A DNA stretch of 60,023 nt from an uncultured Sulfurovum sp. (lineage in GTDB: Bacteria > Campylobacterota > Campylobacteria > Campylobacterales > Sulfurovaceae): the NCBI GenBank assembly GCA_902727935.1, contig CACVAX010000056.1, forward strand, positions 1 to 60,023, read 5' to 3'. The translations under genes were made by a program, and so were the position numbers. Below, piece by piece: positions 17,959 through 26,118 of the stretch; the stretch's first letter is position 1; each line of letters begins with the position of its first letter. The notes below the pieces were generated by a model. It saw nothing but the letters and a program-made list of their open reading frames with translations. It was not told the DNA's origin and did no database searches.

Positions 17959-19051
17959 TATAAAGTTCTAAAAGTTCATCAAATTCATAAGCAATTTCAT
18001 CACTCACTTCATCTATCTCATTCTCACTAATTAATCCTGTATTACCCTTAATATCTCTTGCCTCACCATCTTTAAGATAATACGCCGAGAATTCATCTCG
18101 ATTTAACCATTGAGATTCAGGAATTAAGGCGTCTACTTTTGTTTTTACTTCAGTACTTAAATTTCCAACTTTATGTGCCATCATTAATATATTCAACGTA
18201 CTCAAAACATAAGGGCTATGAGTCATCAAAAATAACTCATTTTCACTCGATACTTGCTCTATAATATATTTAATCGTTTCAGTTTGTGCTTTTGGAAAAA
18301 GATTTTGTTCAGGTTCTTCTATAATAATACTTTTATGCTTTTGAGCAAAATATTTAACAGTCAAATAAAGAGGTAATGCAGATTGAATTCCACTTGAACT
18401 ATGTTCTAATGACAAATAGTCTTCATCATTGAAATAGACTTTATGCCTATCTAAGCCATCTCCATTTACATATTTTACATCTAAGAATGCTAACTCTTTT
18501 AATTCATTTCCTGCTTTTTCAAATTCACTTGTAAATTGAAGTAAAAATTTTGGTAAAGGAAAGTCTTCAATCAATAAAAAATTAGTAATAGCTTTATTAA
18601 AAAGTGAAATTAAATTTCGCTCTGCTGGAATATATCGTGATTTAATTTTATTAAATACTTTTTCTTTTTCTATTAAGTTGAGCTTATTGCATTCTTCTTC
18701 AGCTATTGTCAGTTTTTCACCTTGATATAAACCTTGTTCAAAACACTTATCTATTTCATTATAAATTAAAGCTTGTTTAAAAGTAAAAGTTTGACTTTTC
18801 ATTTCAAGATATAGACCATTATTGTTATATACTCTAATAATAGTTTTATCAACAATATAGTTAATATTATATTCAGACAGATTTTTAAATATTTTTTTTT
18901 CATTCTGAAAAGTTAAATCTAATAACACAGTAATCAACTTCGCCAAAACACTCTTTCCCGATCCATTCTTACCAATAAAAAGATTAATTTTATTTAACTC
19001 AATATCAATATCTTTAAGTGGTCCAAAGTTTTTTACTATTAATCTTTCCAT
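17936..19051 (-). CDS. OLD/ABC-like AAA ATPase of a two-gene cassette
   Basis: About 371 residues from ATG 19051, which fits where homologues begin (MERLIVKNFGPLKD). The open frame allows ATG 19090, which adds 13 residues. Contains Walker A GKNGSGKS, a long helical insert, signature-like SLEHSSSGIQSALP, Walker B IIIEEPEQNLFP and the H-loop MTHSPY: the AAA_15/AAA_21 class of OLD- and PARIS-type ATPases. An extended -10 (TGCTATAAT) lies upstream on the minus strand. With the putative nuclease it forms a likely defence or genome-maintenance cassette. It is not a transporter: no membrane partner is present. Confidence 0.8.
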   Translation of the reverse strand: MERLIVKNFGPLKDIDIELNKINLFIGKNGSGKSVLAKLITVLLDLTFQNEKKIFKNLSEYNINYIVDKTIIRVYNNNGLYLEMKSQTFTFKQALIYNEIDKCFEQGLYQGEKLTIAEEECNKLNLIEKEKVFNKIKSRYIPAERNLISLFNKAITNFLLIEDFPLPKFLLQFTSEFEKAGNELKELAFLDVKYVNGDGLDRHKVYFNDEDYLSLEHSSSGIQSALPLYLTVKYFAQKHKSIIIEEPEQNLFPKAQTETIKYIIEQVSSENELFLMTHSPYVLSTLNILMMAHKVGNLSTEVKTKVDALIPESQWLNRDEFSAYYLKDGEARDIKGNTGLISENEIDEVSDEIAYEFDELLELYSEYSDDR

Positions 19052-19148
19052 ACTATACACACTACCTATTCTATTATTTCTTGTTATCATTATATCATAC
19101 TCATATTATAGCAAATATGTTAAAATACAAAAAAATAAAAGAGCTACT

Positions 19149-20198
19149 TTGGACAATATTTTACCAGCATATAATGACCCATTATTTTCAATTTTAATCA
19201 TCATTATTTTAATTCTTATTGTTGCTCTCTCCTCTTTAGTGGTTGGAAACTATAAAGAAAAAAAGAAAAAGAGTTCTTTAAAAAAATTTCTTAGTAATTT
19301 TAAAAAAGAAAACACTCTCCTTAATATTGAAGACATGCCTTTTGAAAAAGCTTTAATTAAACCCTTAAGCCTATTAGCTGAAGCCTTTAAAACACAGGGT
19401 GAATACCAAAAATCTATTAATCTTAATCTCTACCTTATCGATAACATTCATAACTTCTTTGAGAAAGAAAAAATATTGGAACAACTTGGAGAAACTTATC
19501 TAAAAGGAGGTTTTTTAAAACGTTCAAAACTAATCTACTTAGAAATTTTACACAAACACCCTAGAAATAAACGTGCTCTTTTTTATTTAGGAATTGTCTA
19601 TGAACTCCTTCATGAATTTGACAAAGCCTTGGAGATACTCACCCCTTTAGAAATTTTAGGTGAAGATACCAAAAAACTTCAAGCCCATATTGAGCTGTCT
19701 AAACTCTTAGAAAAAAAAAGTCTCCCAAAAGCTGATAAAGTAAAAAAACTAACCCAACTGCTTCAAAAACAAGAATATCCTTACCGTAGAATTATGAAAG
19801 CCCTTTTTAGCTTGAACTTAGAAACTGCATGGCAAAACTTAGATCCAAACCGAATCGACACAGTTCTTGATATTTTATGGTTCTTACCCTCATTAAACCT
19901 CAACTTTGATATAATTTCAAGAAATAAAAAACTCTGTGCTATCTACTTCGCCAAAGGTACTTTAGAGACAGAGGAACTAAGCCAAAAAAGTAATATTTTT
20001 TCGATTGATACCATTATAGCTGCTAAGATAGGTGGCAAAGACAACATTGACTTACTCTTTAGCTATGGCTGTGGAAAATGTAAAAACCATTTTCCCATCG
20101 GCTTTACACGTTGTCCAAAATGTTATGCCATAGATAGCATTCAAATTAAGGAAACCCTTGTCCAACAACAATCGCAAACAGGTTACTCTCTACTCTGA
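19149..20198 (+). CDS. LapB/YciM-like membrane-anchored TPR protein with C-terminal zinc ribbon
   Basis: 349 residues from a TTG start. One N-terminal TM helix (about residues 12-34) then a basic linker (KEKKKKSS), tetratricopeptide repeats through the middle (e.g. GEYQKSINLNLYLIDN, LGIVYELLHEFDKALEIL), and a C-terminal rubredoxin-like zinc site CGKCKNHFPIGFTRCPKC. This layout is that of LapB, which controls LpxC turnover and LPS synthesis in Enterobacteria. The 3' end overlaps rnhA by 41 nt. Divergent from the ATPase gene. Orthology with LapB is likely but not proven. Confidence 0.78.
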   Translation: MDNILPAYNDPLFSILIIIILILIVALSSLVVGNYKEKKKKSSLKKFLSNFKKENTLLNIEDMPFEKALIKPLSLLAEAFKTQGEYQKSINLNLYLIDNIHNFFEKEKILEQLGETYLKGGFLKRSKLIYLEILHKHPRNKRALFYLGIVYELLHEFDKALEILTPLEILGEDTKKLQAHIELSKLLEKKSLPKADKVKKLTQLLQKQEYPYRRIMKALFSLNLETAWQNLDPNRIDTVLDILWFLPSLNLNFDIISRNKKLCAIYFAKGTLETEELSQKSNIFSIDTIIAAKIGGKDNIDLLFSYGCGKCKNHFPIGFTRCPKCYAIDSIQIKETLVQQQSQTGYSLL

Positions 20199-20601
20199 TG
20201 GTTCAAGTCTTGGTAATCCAGGTCCTGGTGGCTATGGTGGAATTTTAGAATTTAATGGACATGAAAAAGAATTTTATGGTGGGGAAGCTCATACTACTAA
20301 TAATCGCATGGAACTTCGTGGGGTTATCGAAGGTTTGAAATTGATGAAAGAGCCTTGTGATATTACGGTGATTTCTGATAGTTCTTATGTGATTAATGCC
20401 ATTAACTCTTGGCTTACAGGCTGGATAAAAAAAGGGTTTAAAAAAGTCAAAAATGTTGACCTTTGGGAAGAATATGTAGAGGTCTCTAAAACACATGCTA
20501 TTACAGGTGTTTGGGTACGTGGACATGATGGTCATGAACAAAATGAGCGTTGCGATAAACTGGCCTATGATGAAGCACAACGACAAAAAGCATTATTATA
20601 A
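20158..20601 (+). CDS. rnhA: Ribonuclease HI
   Basis: 147 residues, TTG start inside the preceding gene with SD AAGGA 5 nt upstream. Catalytic DEDD set: Asp in YSDGSSLGNPG, Glu in MELRGVIEGL, Asp in ISDSSYV and the final Asp in RCDKLA, plus GHDGHEQNE. Degrades RNA in RNA:DNA hybrids; also relevant as a host RNase H that could process retron msr-msd RNA:DNA products, since retrons depend on host RNase HI. Followed 23 nt later by rnc. Confidence 0.96.
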   Translation: MSNNNRKQVTLYSDGSSLGNPGPGGYGGILEFNGHEKEFYGGEAHTTNNRMELRGVIEGLKLMKEPCDITVISDSSYVINAINSWLTGWIKKGFKKVKNVDLWEEYVEVSKTHAITGVWVRGHDGHEQNERCDKLAYDEAQRQKALL

Positions 20602-20624
20602 TATTAATTTAAAGGAAGAAAAAA

Positions 20625-21302
20625 ATGAAACAATTTAAAGCACTCGAAAAGGCTTTAAACTACCAATTTAAACGAGATGACCTCATCACCGAAGCACTTA
20701 CGCATAAAAGCTATAAGAAACCTTATAACAATGAACGCTTAGAGTTCTTAGGTGATGCTGTACTCGACTTAATTGTAGGAGAATACCTTTTTAGCAGATT
20801 TCCAAAAGAAGACGAAGGCATACTTTCAAAAATTCGTGCCTCATTGGTCAATGAAAAAGGTTTTACAAAACTGGCACTTGATATTAATCTTGGTGAAGCA
20901 TTACTTCTTTCTTCAGCCGAAGAAAACAATGATGGTCGAACCAAACCTTCATTACTTTCCAATGCTTTTGAAGCTGTTATTGGTGCAATTTACCTAGAAT
21001 CTGGCTTAGAAGTCTCTGCTAAGGTGGCTATTAAACTTATTGAGTCTTCTTATGAAACCATTGACCTCAATTCTTTGTCAAAAGATTTTAAAACAACCCT
21101 TCAAGAGCTAACCCAAGCAGACTTTGGAGAAACACCAAACTATAAGCTTGTACGTTCCTTTGGACCCGATCATAAAAAAGAGTTTGAAATCGCTGTTGAA
21201 TTACAAAATAGAATCATTGCTTCAGCACTGGGAAAATCCAAAAAAGAAGCACAACAAAAGGCAGCCCAAATCGCACTCAAAACACTTAAAGGAGAACTCT
21301 AA
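20625..21302 (+). CDS. rnc: Ribonuclease III
   Basis: 225 residues. Signature [15 protein letters not shown] near residue 38, catalytic downstream [26 protein letters not shown], and a C-terminal double-stranded RNA-binding domain ([11 protein letters not shown]...[15 protein letters not shown]). Cleaves double-stranded RNA, including rRNA precursors. Stop and aroC start overlap by 1 nt (TAATG). Good SD (AAGGAAG) upstream. Confidence 0.97.
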   Translation: MKQFKALEKALNYQFKRDDLITEALTHKSYKKPYNNERLEFLGDAVLDLIVGEYLFSRFPKEDEGILSKIRASLVNEKGFTKLALDINLGEALLLSSAEENNDGRTKPSLLSNAFEAVIGAIYLESGLEVSAKVAIKLIESSYETIDLNSLSKDFKTTLQELTQADFGETPNYKLVRSFGPDHKKEFEIAVELQNRIIASALGKSKKEAQQKAAQIALKTLKGEL

Positions 21303-22381
21303 TGTCCAATACTTTTGGAAAAGCATTTACCATGACCACCTTTGGTGAATCTCATGGAAAAGCTTTAGGTTGCATTGTCGATGGTGTTCCAGCAGGACTA
21401 ACAATAGATGAAGATTTTATTCAATCTGAACTCAACCGAAGAAAACCAGGAAAATCAAAACTAGAAACAGCTAGAAAAGAAGATGATAAAGTAGAAATAC
21501 TCTCAGGAACTTTTGAAGGTCTAAGTACAGGTACACCTATTATGATGATAATTTTTAACGGTAATCAAAAAAGCCGTGATTATGATAATGTAAAAGACCT
21601 CTTTCGTCCAGGTCATGCAGACTTTAGCTATTTTCATAAATATGGACTGCGTGACTACCGTGGTGGAGGAAGAAGTTCAGCACGTGAAACAGCAGCACGT
21701 GTGGCAGCTGGTTCTATTGCTAAGTTAATGCTAAAAACACTTGATGTAGAGATTGTTTCAGGTCTTTGTGAAGTAGATGGCATTCAAGCTGATACTTATG
21801 ACTTTGAACATGCAAAGACTTCCCTACTCTATGCCTTAGACCCTAAAGTAGAAGAGGCTCAAAAAGAAGCTATTTTAACAGCTAAAAACAAACATGATTC
21901 AGTGGGAGGTGTGGTACTTACCATTGCCACAGGTGTTCCCATTGGTTTGGGTGAACCACTTTACTACAAACTAGATGCCATTTTAGCTGAAGCCATGATG
22001 GGAATTAATGCTGCTAAAGCTGTGGAAATTGGTGAGGGGATTGCTTCTACTTCACTTAAAGGTAGTCAAAACAACGATGGAATCACACCTGATGGATTTA
22101 CGTCTAATCATTCAGGTGGAATGCTTGGGGGTATCTCAAATGGTGATGACATTGTGGTAAAAACCCATTTTAAACCAACCCCTTCTATTTTTCAAGAGCA
22201 AAATACCATCAACACTGCCAATGAAGCGATGAAATTTGAACTCAAAGGTCGCCATGACCCGTGTGTTGCCATACGTGGTTCAGTGGTGACCGAAGCTATG
22301 ATGGCACTGGTACTCGCCGACATGACCCTGCTTAATATGGGTAAAAAAATGCAACACCTCAAAGATATCTACAAGAAATAG
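21302..22381 (+). CDS. aroC: Chorismate synthase
   Basis: 359 residues. FMN-dependent enzyme of the last step of the shikimate pathway. Motifs: FGKAFTMTTFGESHGKALG at the N-terminus, RPGHADFSYFHKYG and DYRGGGRSSARETAARVAAG, plus TSNHSGGMLGGIS and GRHDPCVAIRG toward the C-terminus. All conserved residues are visible. Translationally coupled to rnc, as in many relatives. Confidence 0.98.
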   Translation: MSNTFGKAFTMTTFGESHGKALGCIVDGVPAGLTIDEDFIQSELNRRKPGKSKLETARKEDDKVEILSGTFEGLSTGTPIMMIIFNGNQKSRDYDNVKDLFRPGHADFSYFHKYGLRDYRGGGRSSARETAARVAAGSIAKLMLKTLDVEIVSGLCEVDGIQADTYDFEHAKTSLLYALDPKVEEAQKEAILTAKNKHDSVGGVVLTIATGVPIGLGEPLYYKLDAILAEAMMGINAAKAVEIGEGIASTSLKGSQNNDGITPDGFTSNHSGGMLGGISNGDDIVVKTHFKPTPSIFQEQNTINTANEAMKFELKGRHDPCVAIRGSVVTEAMMALVLADMTLLNMGKKMQHLKDIYKK

Positions 22382-22397
22382 GAACTCATCCTATTTC
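22375..22397 (+). terminator. Weak stem-loop at the aroC stop
   Basis: Arms GAAATAGGA and TCCTATTTC enclose ACTCA; the left arm includes the aroC stop codon. The following sequence is A-rich rather than T-rich, so termination efficiency is doubtful. The 211-nt gap after aroC otherwise holds only AT-rich sequence and the promoter of the next gene. Confidence 0.4.
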
Positions 22398-22592
22398 ATA
22401 ATAATAAACAATTTTTAATCTATTTTTACGAACCCATTCTAATATTTTTTTCATATTCAATCAACAAACATTTTACTGTACACTACAAAACAACATAATT
22501 TTAACAAACAATTTAAATATTAATAATAAATATATATTTTAATATAATTTTAAGTATAATACATAAAATTAAGTAAGCTATAGGACATTAAC

Positions 22593-23216
22593 ATGCAAAC
22601 AGTAAGAAAAACATCTATTTTATTTAGCAGTATCTTAATCTTTCTATTACTACAAGGATGTGGTAGCAATGACACTTCACACAACTATGCTACAACATTA
22701 GGCGAAGGTATTTCTATTGGCACAACAGATGAAGGTGCTGTCATGGCAGCCAATACAAATACCCTCAAAAATATTGCTCAAGAGATAGGAAGTATGATTA
22801 AAAGCAATGTTTCCAAGCACAATCAACAAGAAGCCATAGACTTTAATAAAGAAACAAACTACTGTGATATTTCTGGACTAAAGGTCTCTAAAAACAGTGG
22901 TACAATGGAAAAAATTACTCACAATCAAAGTTATGATAACTGTCAAGAAGCAGGAAATCAGCATCATGGTAAACTCAATATTAATTACCGTGGTATGGAT
23001 GATGAGGGAAAATACCCCAAGTATTTAAACCTAGAAATTAGTGAAGATTATACCTTTAATAATACCAAGCTCAAAAAGAATCTAAGCGTAGAAAGTCAAA
23101 TTGTCTATAGGATCAATAACGAGATTCAAGAGATTCAAGTCAAAATAAATGGTGAACTGAATTTTAATAATGTAAACTATGGCTTACAAAACATCATCCA
23201 AACGCTTAAATACTAA
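22593..23216 (+). CDS. Lipoprotein of unknown function
   Basis: 207 residues; lipobox LLQGC (Cys23). The mature protein is Asn- and Lys-rich with no recognised domain. One Cys pair (YCDISG, DNCQEAG) may form a disulfide. A run of TATAAT-like sequence and a 211-nt gap upstream suggest its own promoter. It ends 4 nt inside the convergent MATE gene. Codon use and AT-richness resemble the neighbours. Confidence 0.7.
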   Translation: MQTVRKTSILFSSILIFLLLQGCGSNDTSHNYATTLGEGISIGTTDEGAVMAANTNTLKNIAQEIGSMIKSNVSKHNQQEAIDFNKETNYCDISGLKVSKNSGTMEKITHNQSYDNCQEAGNQHHGKLNINYRGMDDEGKYPKYLNLEISEDYTFNNTKLKKNLSVESQIVYRINNEIQEIQVKINGELNFNNVNYGLQNIIQTLKY

Positions 23217-24544
23217 ACTTTAATCTTCTCCCATTCTCCTTTGTCAAAAGCTCTCCATAAAAAGAAAGCTTTCACAAAAGTATCACTAATCATCGCAATA
23301 TAAACCCATATAATATCCTCAAAATACCAAGATAAAATAAAAGCAGGAATAATTCTAACCACCCATAAAGAGATAAGATTAATACGTAAAGTACGCCTAC
23401 TATCTCCTGCTCCACGTAATGCCCCAGAAAGCACAAAGTTAAATGCCAAAGGAATCTGTGAAAGCCCTACTATTTGAAGATACAAACTTGCTTCTTCCAT
23501 GGTTTTAATATCATTTGTAAAATACCCAACAATTAATTGTGGTGTAAAAATCATAAAAAATGAGAGAAAGAACATTAAAGAGGCTGCATATTTTAAGACC
23601 AACAGCACATCCTCACGAGATTGTTCAGGTTTTTTAGCCCCAAGCCCCTGCCCCATCAATGCCATGGCTGCAATGGTAAAACCAATCCCTGGCATAAAAG
23701 CCAACCCTTCGATACGAAGTCCTATCTGATATCCAGCCAATGCTTCTGTACTATAGTCTGCAATAATTGCTGTAAACAACATAAAAGACGTGACGGTTAA
23801 CGTTCGCTCATAAGTTGCTGGTAGTCCTACTTTTAACGCTCTATCTAATAAGTTTTTGGAAAAGTAAAAAAGAGGCTTAAACGGTGTTTTGCCCTTTACA
23901 TAAAGCCATAAATAGACAAAAAATTCTAAAATATTGACCATAACCGTAGCCCATGCAACACCAGCCACACCCATTGCCTCAACTCCAAAGTTTCCAAAAA
24001 TAAGCACATAATTCAAGAACACATTTAAAATAATAGAAACAATCTTTACATACATCGGTGTGCTTGTGTCACCTGTTGCATTCAACGCTGTGACAAAAAC
24101 ATATTTGAGCAGTATAAATGGTATCATCATCGTTAAAATAGAGACATAACTTGTCCCCAACGCCACAACCTCTATGTCCACACCCATCCATCCATAAAAA
24201 GCATTCGCACCAAAATACCAAAAGAGTGTCATCGGTATAGAAAGATACAAAGCAAAACGTAAAAGTGTTGCAAAAGCCAATGCTCCTTGATGCATTCTTT
24301 TGCCCCCATAAAAACGTGAAATCAAAGCATTTGTGCCTACTTGAAGCACGGTTAAAATAGAAAAAATAAACATCAAGGCTTGAAGCCCAAGACCCACCGA
24401 AGCCACAGCAATCGCAGAAATAGTACCTACCATAATAAGGTCAGTAATCACTTGTAACATGTCAAGTAAAGAGTTAAATGCAGCAGGAAGAGAGATTTTT
24501 AAAATTTTTTTATGCTTGGCTTTGTCAATGGTTAATAATTTCAA
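23213..24544 (-). CDS. MATE family multidrug/cation antiporter
   Basis: 443 residues with about 12 TM helices in two homologous halves (LPAAFNSLLDMLQVITDLIMVG at the start, GLPATYERTLTVTSF near the middle; PxA-type motifs in each half, NATGDTSTPM and GALRGAGDSRRT in equivalent loops). MATE proteins expel organic cations with Na+ or H+. Stands alone between two convergent or divergent genes; substrate unknown. Confidence 0.92.
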   Translation of the reverse strand: MKLLTIDKAKHKKILKISLPAAFNSLLDMLQVITDLIMVGTISAIAVASVGLGLQALMFIFSILTVLQVGTNALISRFYGGKRMHQGALAFATLLRFALYLSIPMTLFWYFGANAFYGWMGVDIEVVALGTSYVSILTMMIPFILLKYVFVTALNATGDTSTPMYVKIVSIILNVFLNYVLIFGNFGVEAMGVAGVAWATVMVNILEFFVYLWLYVKGKTPFKPLFYFSKNLLDRALKVGLPATYERTLTVTSFMLFTAIIADYSTEALAGYQIGLRIEGLAFMPGIGFTIAAMALMGQGLGAKKPEQSREDVLLVLKYAASLMFFLSFFMIFTPQLIVGYFTNDIKTMEEASLYLQIVGLSQIPLAFNFVLSGALRGAGDSRRTLRINLISLWVVRIIPAFILSWYFEDIIWVYIAMISDTFVKAFFLWRAFDKGEWEKIKV

Positions 24545-24665
24545 ATAGCGACTTTATAGGGTAAATTTTTTTGATTATAACGAAAGAAACTTGTGTTTAA
24601 TTATTGATAACTCTAAAGATAATTTTTAGCTATAATTAATTATACTAAGAAATAAAGGTGAGAAA

Positions 24666-25727
24666 ATGCAAATAAAATGGATTGTATTAAGTATACTACT
24701 CTTTTACAGTAGTGCTGTTAGTAACAACAACATTCTTTTAAAAGAGATGCAAACTGAAAAAAGAGTTGCTTTGGTTATAGGAAACAATGCCTATCAACGA
24801 CCCCTTACCAAACTTAATAATACTATTAACGATGCCAAAGCAATACGTACCATTCTATTAAACCGAGGTTTTGAAGTTCTCTATCAAGAAAATGTTTCAC
24901 ATCGAACTTTTGATATTTTATTAGAAAAATTTTATAAAAAGCTATCGCAAGGAGGAGTGGGTTTGCTCTACTTTTCAGGACATGGAATGGAGTTTAATGG
25001 ACAAAATTATCTTATTCCTACAGATGCTAAAATAAAAGCAAAAAGTGATAGTCAATATGAAGCCGTAGCACTTAATAAAATTACCCATCGCATACAAAAA
25101 ATGGGTAATAGGCTCAACATTGTTATTTTAGATGCGTGTAGAAATGACCCTTTTGCTAAAGCTTATGGAGTAGGAGGTTTAGCAAAATCAGAACCTGTAG
25201 GACTCTTTGTTTCCTATGCCACAGGAGCTGGTCAAGTTTCAAGTGATGGTCGTATGGGAGGCAATGGACTTTTTACCCAATACCTTATAGAAAATATGCA
25301 AAAACCTCTCAATTTACAAGAAGTTTTTAAAAAAACACGTGCTTCAGTCTATGATGCTTCAGGTGGAAAACAATTTCCTGCCATTTATGATCAGATTGTC
25401 AAAGGAGACTTCTATTTTACTCTACCAAAGCTCACACAAGTTCCCTCTAAGCTATCACCTTTGCTTCAACCTTTAGATAAAATTATGCCCCATTACACAC
25501 CGAAATTTAGGGTTTTTAGTTCCATAGATTTGACTAAAAAAAATCCAATGAATGCCAGAATATACATAGAAAACTACGGTGTTTGGAAGCAAGGGATGCA
25601 ACTTAAAAAAGGAACGTATATCTTAAATATTTCTGCAAAAAATTATCGAACCCAACGTTACAGTATCACTGTCAGCAGTAATCAACAATTTGACTTTCAA
25701 CTCTCCTTTGTTTTACCAAGACATTAA
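24666..25727 (+). CDS. Exported caspase-like (C14, metacaspase-type) protein
   Basis: 353 residues. Signal sequence at residues 1-19, then a caspase p20 domain: RVALVIGNNAY, catalytic His106 in FSGHGMEF, catalytic Cys158 in LDACRNDPF, and a downstream 'ATGAGQVSSDG...GLFTQYL' typical of bacterial EcxA/metacaspase-like proteins. The C-terminal ~75 residues (MNARIYIEN...GTYILNISAKNYRTQRYSI) look like a PEGA-type beta domain. Both catalytic residues are intact. Probably periplasmic; substrates unknown. Not linked to a defence gene in an operon, and the signal peptide argues against a cytosolic suicide effector. Confidence 0.85.
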   Translation: MQIKWIVLSILLFYSSAVSNNNILLKEMQTEKRVALVIGNNAYQRPLTKLNNTINDAKAIRTILLNRGFEVLYQENVSHRTFDILLEKFYKKLSQGGVGLLYFSGHGMEFNGQNYLIPTDAKIKAKSDSQYEAVALNKITHRIQKMGNRLNIVILDACRNDPFAKAYGVGGLAKSEPVGLFVSYATGAGQVSSDGRMGGNGLFTQYLIENMQKPLNLQEVFKKTRASVYDASGGKQFPAIYDQIVKGDFYFTLPKLTQVPSKLSPLLQPLDKIMPHYTPKFRVFSSIDLTKKNPMNARIYIENYGVWKQGMQLKKGTYILNISAKNYRTQRYSITVSSNQQFDFQLSFVLPRH

Positions 25728-25733
25728 TCTGTT

Positions 25734-25757
25734 AGAAGACTTATAAAAAAGTCTTCT
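25734..25757. terminator. Bidirectional terminator between caspase-like and ArsC-like genes
   Basis: Arms AGAAGACTT and AAGTCTTCT, loop ATAAAA. The stem overlaps the last codons and stop of the ArsC-like gene, so the coding end doubles as terminator stem. Confidence 0.6.
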
Positions 25758-26082
25758 TGTAAACCTCTTCATCATAAGCCACATGTACTTTGCCCTCACC
25801 ATACTCAATAACAGGACGTTTAATCAGATAGTTCTCTTTAGCCATCCACTCAATTTTTCCCTCATCATCAAGGTTAAGCTCTTTGAGTTTTAAATCTCTA
25901 TACTTTGTTCCACGTGTATTAAATAGTACTTTCATATCAACTTGCTTTAACCACTCACGAATTTTTTCTTCACCCACTGACTCTACTTTATAATCTACAA
26001 AATCAAATGCTATACCATTGTCTTTCATAAACTTTCGAGCTTTACCTACCGTTGAGCAAGTTTTAATTCCGTATATTGTCAT
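25741..26082 (-). CDS. ArsC/Spx-family thioredoxin-fold protein
   Basis: 113 residues, family length. N-terminal MTIYGIKTCSTVGKARKFM has the single active-site Cys of the ArsC/YffB/Spx group (CxxxxKA). KRPVIEYGEGKVHVAY is the conserved cis-Pro and C-terminal region. True arsenate reductase would need three downstream Arg residues that are not obvious here, so a YffB-like reductase is more likely. Lies 36 nt after the SWIM gene stop on the same strand and could share its transcript. Confidence 0.85.
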   Translation of the reverse strand: MTIYGIKTCSTVGKARKFMKDNGIAFDFVDYKVESVGEEKIREWLKQVDMKVLFNTRGTKYRDLKLKELNLDDEGKIEWMAKENYLIKRPVIEYGEGKVHVAYDEEVYKKTFL

Positions 26083-26118
26083 CTTAATGCCTTATATTTT
26101 TTTGCGTATTATACACTC

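Noticed and set aside
24666-25727. Caspase-like gene as a fourth defence module
   Set aside because: It has a signal peptide, stands alone, and is separated from the retron by a terminator and the ArsC-like gene. An envelope role is more likely.
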